Positions 59,668 through 64,000 of a stretch of 64,000 bases of DNA are shown piece by piece. The position numbers were made by a program, and so were the translations under genes. This DNA is from Symbiodinium natans (Eukaryota > Sar > Dinophyceae > Suessiales > Symbiodiniaceae): assembly GCA_905221605.1 (NCBI GenBank), contig CAJNDS010002207.1:188001-252000 (forward strand), written 5' to 3'. Position 1 is the first letter of the stretch, and every line of letters starts with the position of its first letter. Below the pieces are notes generated by a model that did no database searches, was not told the origin of the DNA, and saw only the letters and a program-made list of their open reading frames with translations.

Positions 59668-59998
59668 GTGAAGAGAGTCAAGTGCCAGTCCACTTCCCCC
59701 GACATTTCGGCTGACCCGGAAGAGAGAACATCCCACGCTCTGAAATCCCGACAAAAATGGGGGCACCAAGCTTGCAACTTGGGGAGAGGGGTGAGTGCTC
59801 GACATGCGCTGAGGGAAGAAGCACCGGAGCTGGCTCATGGCATAGCCCGTGCAGGCGGCAGATGAGGAAGCAGAGCTCCAGCGCCAGATTGATGAGGCCA
59901 ACTTGCCATGTCCTGACTTCAGATGCGCCCTATACTCGCAAGATGTGACCCTACTCATTTTCGGATCGCTGGGCCCGCCCAAAGCGAACTTCCCGTAG
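59668..59998 (+). CDS. Possible two-exon coiled-coil segment
   Basis: The frame from about 59668 ends at a canonical donor GAGGG|GTGAGTG (59790/59791). The frame after the acceptor CCCGTGCAG at 59854 reads Ala-Ala-Asp-Glu-Glu-Ala-Glu-Leu-Gln-Arg-Gln-Ile-Asp-Glu-Ala-Asn and continues to TAG at 59998. The junction keeps phase and would remove a 64-bp intron. The second exon is coiled-coil-like. The minus strand of the first exon is also protein-like (59502-59777), so the call is tentative. Confidence 0.3.
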
Positions 59999-60078
59999 AT
60001 TGCAACTGCGCGCTGTTAGTCTTCTGTGTGTCGTGGACCCACAGTACCCTTGAACCCACTACTGTCAACAAACCTTAG

Positions 60079-60270
60079 ATTAAAGACCTTAAACGCCGAT
60101 ACCCCGAGCAGGCAAGAAACAACCTCGAGAAGGTGCGAAAGAAGAGAGAGCAGACGGCAGCAACCTTGGTCGTCAAGTATGCCAGGAAAAACCTCCTGTG
60201 CCACGGAAGTGGAAGATTCAGGAAAGATCTTCGCCTTCTCGTTGCGAAACTATGTGCGCATTGCATGATG
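60079..60270 (+). CDS. Possible basic helical exon
   Basis: After AAACCTTAG the frame reads Lys-Arg-Arg-Tyr-Pro-Glu-Gln-Ala-Arg-Asn-Asn-Leu-Glu-Lys-Val-Arg-Lys-Lys-Arg-Glu and then an IQ-like Ala-Ala-Thr-Leu-Val-Val-Lys-Tyr-Ala-Arg-Lys segment. It stays open to 60495. Together with 59855-59998 it could form a coiled-coil gene. Unproven. Confidence 0.3.
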
Positions 60271-60495
60271 AATCCTCGGCGTACGGCGACAATTCCCGGT
60301 CCAAGTGTGACAGATTCAACTTCTCACTACACTGATTCTTTTCGACTAGACCCCCCTGAAGTATATCGTCAAACGGTGCCACTGGAGCATTTGATCTTGG
60401 GGATGAATCAAAGATCTGGCGACTTCTTATGGCCACTTCTTGTGGGTTGCGCGTTCTTTCGGTGCTGTGAATTCGTACGAGCTGCTGTGACTTAA

Positions 60496-61633
60496 CCTGT
60501 CCTCCAAGCAGGGAATGGGCTCGGTGAAGGTCGCCAACGTAGACGTGCACGCAATGACAGCCTGCATCGACACGTTTGCACAACACACTTGGGGCCTAGG
60601 GTTGTATACTAGGACCTAGTCGCATCTTTCAGCGGCTTCTGATCAGGCATCCTACAGCTTGCTTCCGGGATCCCGTTTCATCTCAGACTTTAAATAGCTT
60701 TCTGAGGCTTCCGCGCACGAGCAGCAGCAGGTGCGTTTGCCACGCCAGTCGCAGGTCCTCAGGCGTGTAAGGCCTCTCTAGCTTTTGCGAAGGGTTCCGG
60801 CAACCGTTTTACCCTCTTTTTTATCATGAGGGCCTTGAAGGTTCAGGATTTCCTTGTTAGAAACCCGTTTTGTTTCTTCCAAGCTTGGGTGGGTCTCCTT
60901 CGTTTTACCCGTCTTTAGCAGTACTGTACTTTAGTGGTTTTACCTGGCGAGGCACACATCGTCTTAACTGTTGCCAAACTACATTCAACAGAGAAGTCTG
61001 GGTTGGCTATACATGTATGTTTCATCGAGGGTTCTGCCTTCACATGCGTCCCAGCTAAATCCTAAGCCGCGTAGAACTTCCGTTTTATTTCTCCGAGGCT
61101 TTACAGTTCACTGCCTATGGCGGTGCAGGGGTTGGGCTTATAGGCTTAAGGGATGAGGGCTAGGAAGAAATCGCTTCAACTGTTCAGCCCAACAAGTCTT
61201 GTGATCGGGTTTGGGGAGCTAAACGTCAGCTTGGATCTTTAGGGTGGAACGCCTTGCCCGGCCCCGGCCACTGTCCCGGCTCCAAGCGTTTGAACCAGAT
61301 GATACTCTGGCCGACCAACTTCACACACAAACTTACACCCCGAACCCAAGAAAACTTAACCCAACAGCCGAGCCCTTCGAATCTTTGAATCGAACCCCCT
61401 CATACAAGAAGCCCAGAAGAAGCTTGGGTAGCGGCTCTTTGAAGCTTTGAATTCCGCTGAGTCTCATTCTGTTGTCGGCATCGAAACACACAAAAAACAT
61501 CACACAATTGAGGCCCAAAAATTGCTGGCAGCTGTCAGGCTTAACGAGTAAAAACCCCAGTAAACCCCGTAGCACATCGGAAGCCCCAACAAAGCCCGGG
61601 ATGAAGTGCTGTGCCTGACTGCGGCGTGCAGCC
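60496..61633. other. Stretch without a supported gene
   Basis: Only short opposing frames. Nothing recognised. Confidence 0.5.
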
Positions 61634-61816
61634 ATGACAACTTCACCCTTCCCAACGCTCAAGGCTTGGTTTGAGTTGAGTTCTCTTTTGGCCGAGTATA
61701 GATGTGAGAGACTGGACGGAGAATTGGTATGGAGGCCTGCACGTTCAGATGCTGAGGAATCTGCTTCGCTGGTTTCTGAGGAGCATACGACTGAACACGA
61801 CTCCGAACACGACTGA
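61634..61816 (+). CDS. Small ORF, 60 residues, acidic C-terminus
   Basis: ATG to TGA with a Thr/Ser/Pro start, a short helix (Leu-Ser-Ser-Leu-Leu-Ala-Glu-Tyr-Arg) and a Glu/Asp/His-rich tail. The antisense frame (61333-61830) is longer but starts without an ATG. Unknown product. Confidence 0.25.
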   Translation: MTTSPFPTLKAWFELSSLLAEYRCERLDGELVWRPARSDAEESASLVSEEHTTEHDSEHD

Positions 61817-62276
61817 ACACACAACAGCAAATTGAATTGAGGGCATCCCTATACTGCCGCGTTACCATAGCCAGATGAGCCCGCAGAGAAAGAGGCAGCG
61901 GGCCGGCCTTACGGTGGGGTTGGTAGAACAGAGGGCATATGCAGCATAGGGGTTTAAACAAGCTGTCAACTGGCAACGTACTGAGTTTCAGGATCAGCGG
62001 CTGCTTAGCTGACATGCTCAGGCATGGGTCATCTTGCTCTGCATCATCCCACTGTCTTGGGCGTGGCAGTCTGCGTGCGAAAACACCGGTCGCTTGGGCG
62101 CTAATCAGAGGGAGGACTTTGCGGTATCAAATGCATGATAAGGTCATGCAGAGTATAAGTTCCCAATACTTTGTTGCTGGTTGTCCTTTGACGTTGTTGA
62201 GCCATTGTTAAGTTAAGGCTCGTATCAACCTTATGGAGTAGTTTGTACTCTTGGACTGCTTTGCTTTGGCAGGCTG

Positions 62277-62648
62277 CGAGCAGGATGCTTGCTGCCCCAG
62301 TGGTTACTACTGGCCCAGGGCTCAGTTCGAGCAGGCGGAAGCCTGTCAATGGCACCCAGAATGAGAACCGACGTTGATGCCCGGACAGCGCTGGATCATG
62401 TCCGCATTCCACTTCACAGAGATGATGTCAATCTAATGATGTATGAGTCATATTTTTTGAGGCTGAGAGCTTTCCGAGAAATTGCATCTGAAGCGAACAT
62501 GACCTCAAGAGTATGGACAAGAGGCAACCATGATGCCGAGCCTGCAACGCTCAGGGTGTCTGCAGAGGATTGCGAGTTCTTCAGTTTTATGAATGGCAAC
62601 CAGCCCCCTGGCATGGTTTTCGAGTGGGAGCAGTCGGGCGCCGCTTGA
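62277..62648 (+). CDS. Possible exon(s) near a good acceptor, unknown
   Basis: TTGCTTTGGCAG precedes a short frame reading Cys-Glu-Gln-Asp-Ala-Cys-Cys-Pro-Ser-Gly-Tyr-Tyr-Trp that resembles a Cys-rich secreted module. A second frame is open from about 62289 to the TGA at 62648 and reads Arg-Ile-Pro-Leu-His-Arg-Asp-Asp-Val-Asn-Leu-Met. Only one can be right for any given base, and no family fits. Confidence 0.25.
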   Translation, partial: RAGCLLPQWLLLAQGSVRAGGSLSMAPRMRTDVDARTALDHVRIPLHRDDVNLMMYESYFLRLRAFREIASEANMTSRVWTRGNHDAEPATLRVSAEDCEFFSFMNGNQPPGMVFEWEQSGAA

Positions 62649-64000
62649 GCTGTTGGACGGTTTGGGAACCTGAGGTGAATTCTAACTTCTAGTCTTTGTT
62701 ATGCACCCTCATGTGGCGTTTGGGGCCAACAGAAATGTAGAAAAGACTCCGGCCTCGGCTGACCCAAGGCAGAGCCAGAACCCACTTCCTGTAGTCGAGG
62801 CTATGGTCGGTGTGTAGTGCAGGGGGGCGGGGGTGTGGAACTGTAGTTAAGAAAGAGAGTCTTGTGTACGTAGTCCTCTCCCCCCCCGCTTTGCTCGAGG
62901 ATCGAGACTTGCAACGAGTGCCGGAATTGCGATTCTGGCCAGTATTTGTCTCTTGGCTGCACAGCACGCAGCCAAGCCAAGCCATGGATTTGAACTAGCC
63001 AGTAGCCCGCCTGAACCCTTCCCTGGCTAAGAACCCGTACTCAACTTCTTCTGTAACCCATACGAAACCTTTTTTCGGCAGGCCCGCTAGGAATCCTACA
63101 CAGAAGGAAAGTCGCTGGGGCGGGCCTCAAAAAGGCATCTCCAGGAGGAAACGAAAAGGCGGCAAATATCAGGCTCGGACACGATCAGCCCGTGCCCTAA
63201 AGCCCTACTTTCCCGGCAAACCTTCGGGAGCCCTTTGAGGCTTCTTTGTGGCTCCGGCAGTTCCGGCGCCTTGAGCCGCAAGGACGAAAGTGTTCTCAGC
63301 TGCTTCAAATGAAACATGGGGGGTTAATTGGTTTAGTTAGTAGGGTTTAGGGTTTAGGGGGGCCTTTCCCGGCTGACCTCAGTTGTTTTGGGTTAATTTG
63401 GGCTCGTGAAGGATCTCTAGGACCAGCTGAACATTTACAACCCCCTCAAAATGCCCTTAGAGCTCAGGGCTCGGGTAACGCTTACACGGTTGCAGTACAA
63501 TTCAAGCATACCACAAGTTTCCCCTACTCTTCCGTGAGGCGCGCCGGTGGTTCACTCAGTATCGATGACATACAGTGGTCTTTCCAGGCTCTGGAGGCAA
63601 CAGCAAAGGCACACAGAGGGTGGTTCCAAATTCGCTCGGCTGCCCGTTTGGGGCCGTTGCGCAATAGGATGGCCTTGGTAGAAAGTCCCGAAAGCGGACC
63701 CTGAGCCGGAGCAACCCCATTCACCCCGCGACCATGCACACCCGAACCCAGGCACCTGCTTTGACTGTGGGGCCGGTTTCGCCAAGTCGGGTTCGAACAA
63801 GGCCTGCGGGTAGGGAGAGAGGAACCTGGGAAGCTCCTATAAACCCTCCGGAAACCCAACTACCCGTTGGCGGCTTGAGTCCTTGCGGCGCCGAGTCCCT
63901 TCAGCCACATACCTGCTACAGTGCTACAGCTTAAGCTGCTCCCTCTACTGTGTGGGCTTGCGGTCTTGGAGCGTTTCAATACGGTGGTGTGGCTCGAAGG
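62649..64000. other. Stretch without a supported gene
   Basis: Short frames only. A small TTTAGGG-type cluster (TAGGGTTTAGGGTTTAGGGG) lies at 63341-63360. C-runs are at 62880-62888. Confidence 0.5.

Noticed and set aside
1-64000. Spliced-leader gene or relic (TTTTGGCTCAAG)
   Set aside because: Only partial matches such as TGGCTCAAG were seen, without the preceding bases.

Overview
The window looks like nuclear DNA of a dinoflagellate, most likely a Symbiodiniaceae-type alga (inference). The evidence is very low coding density, exons separated by introns on both strands, abundant long microsatellites, degenerate TTTAGGG-type repeats, a protist Ty1/copia polyprotein, and large secreted or receptor genes with kelch, mucin-like and GAIN/GPS parts. 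There are no bacterial operons, and I saw no tRNA, rRNA or spliced-leader sequence.

Layout. 1-470: 3' part of an open frame cut by the window edge. 1006-2040: intact intronless MATH-BTB gene. 2-11.6 kb: mostly non-coding, with a composite TAGGTG/GT/GTGCGC microsatellite at 6626-6950. 11634-20565: a complete Ty1/copia LTR retrotransposon on the minus strand. It has a 5-bp target duplication, LTRs that differ by eye only by one 5-bp indel, and one uninterrupted 2622-codon gag-pol frame. 21715-22925: multi-exon gene for a small secreted protein. 23.4-25 kb: diverged duplicated segments. 29152-32427: a region bounded by two identical 51-bp direct repeats, holding a frameshifted ankyrin-repeat relic and a 758-codon reverse-transcriptase-like frame with an unusual YVDN active site. 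32.5-42.4 kb: mainly non-coding, with a few exon-like islands and short tandem repeats.

42426 to about 51 kb: one plus-strand gene in at least six exons. It encodes a signal peptide, six kelch blades, a Ser/Thr-rich stalk made from a 12-bp minisatellite, a GAIN/GPS-like module and several membrane helices of polycystin-1-like character. Its introns hold a ~337-bp C/G tract, two families of fold-back repeats, a self-complementary octamer array, a three-copy higher-order AT-rich repeat and telomere-like repeats. 51.4-64 kb: microsatellites and several weak exon-like islands (54.6-56.2 kb, 59.7-60.3 kb, 61.6 kb, 62.3 kb).

The two most interesting items are the copia polyprotein and the kelch-GPS receptor gene. 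The polyprotein carries a CCCH finger in Gag, an Fe(II)/2-oxoglutarate-oxygenase-like insert between protease and integrase, and a possible half-tRNA primer site containing the gag start codon. The receptor gene has a large repeat-filled intron. Splice junctions were judged by eye. Those at 42609/42707 and 45728/45826 keep frame convincingly; others are approximate.
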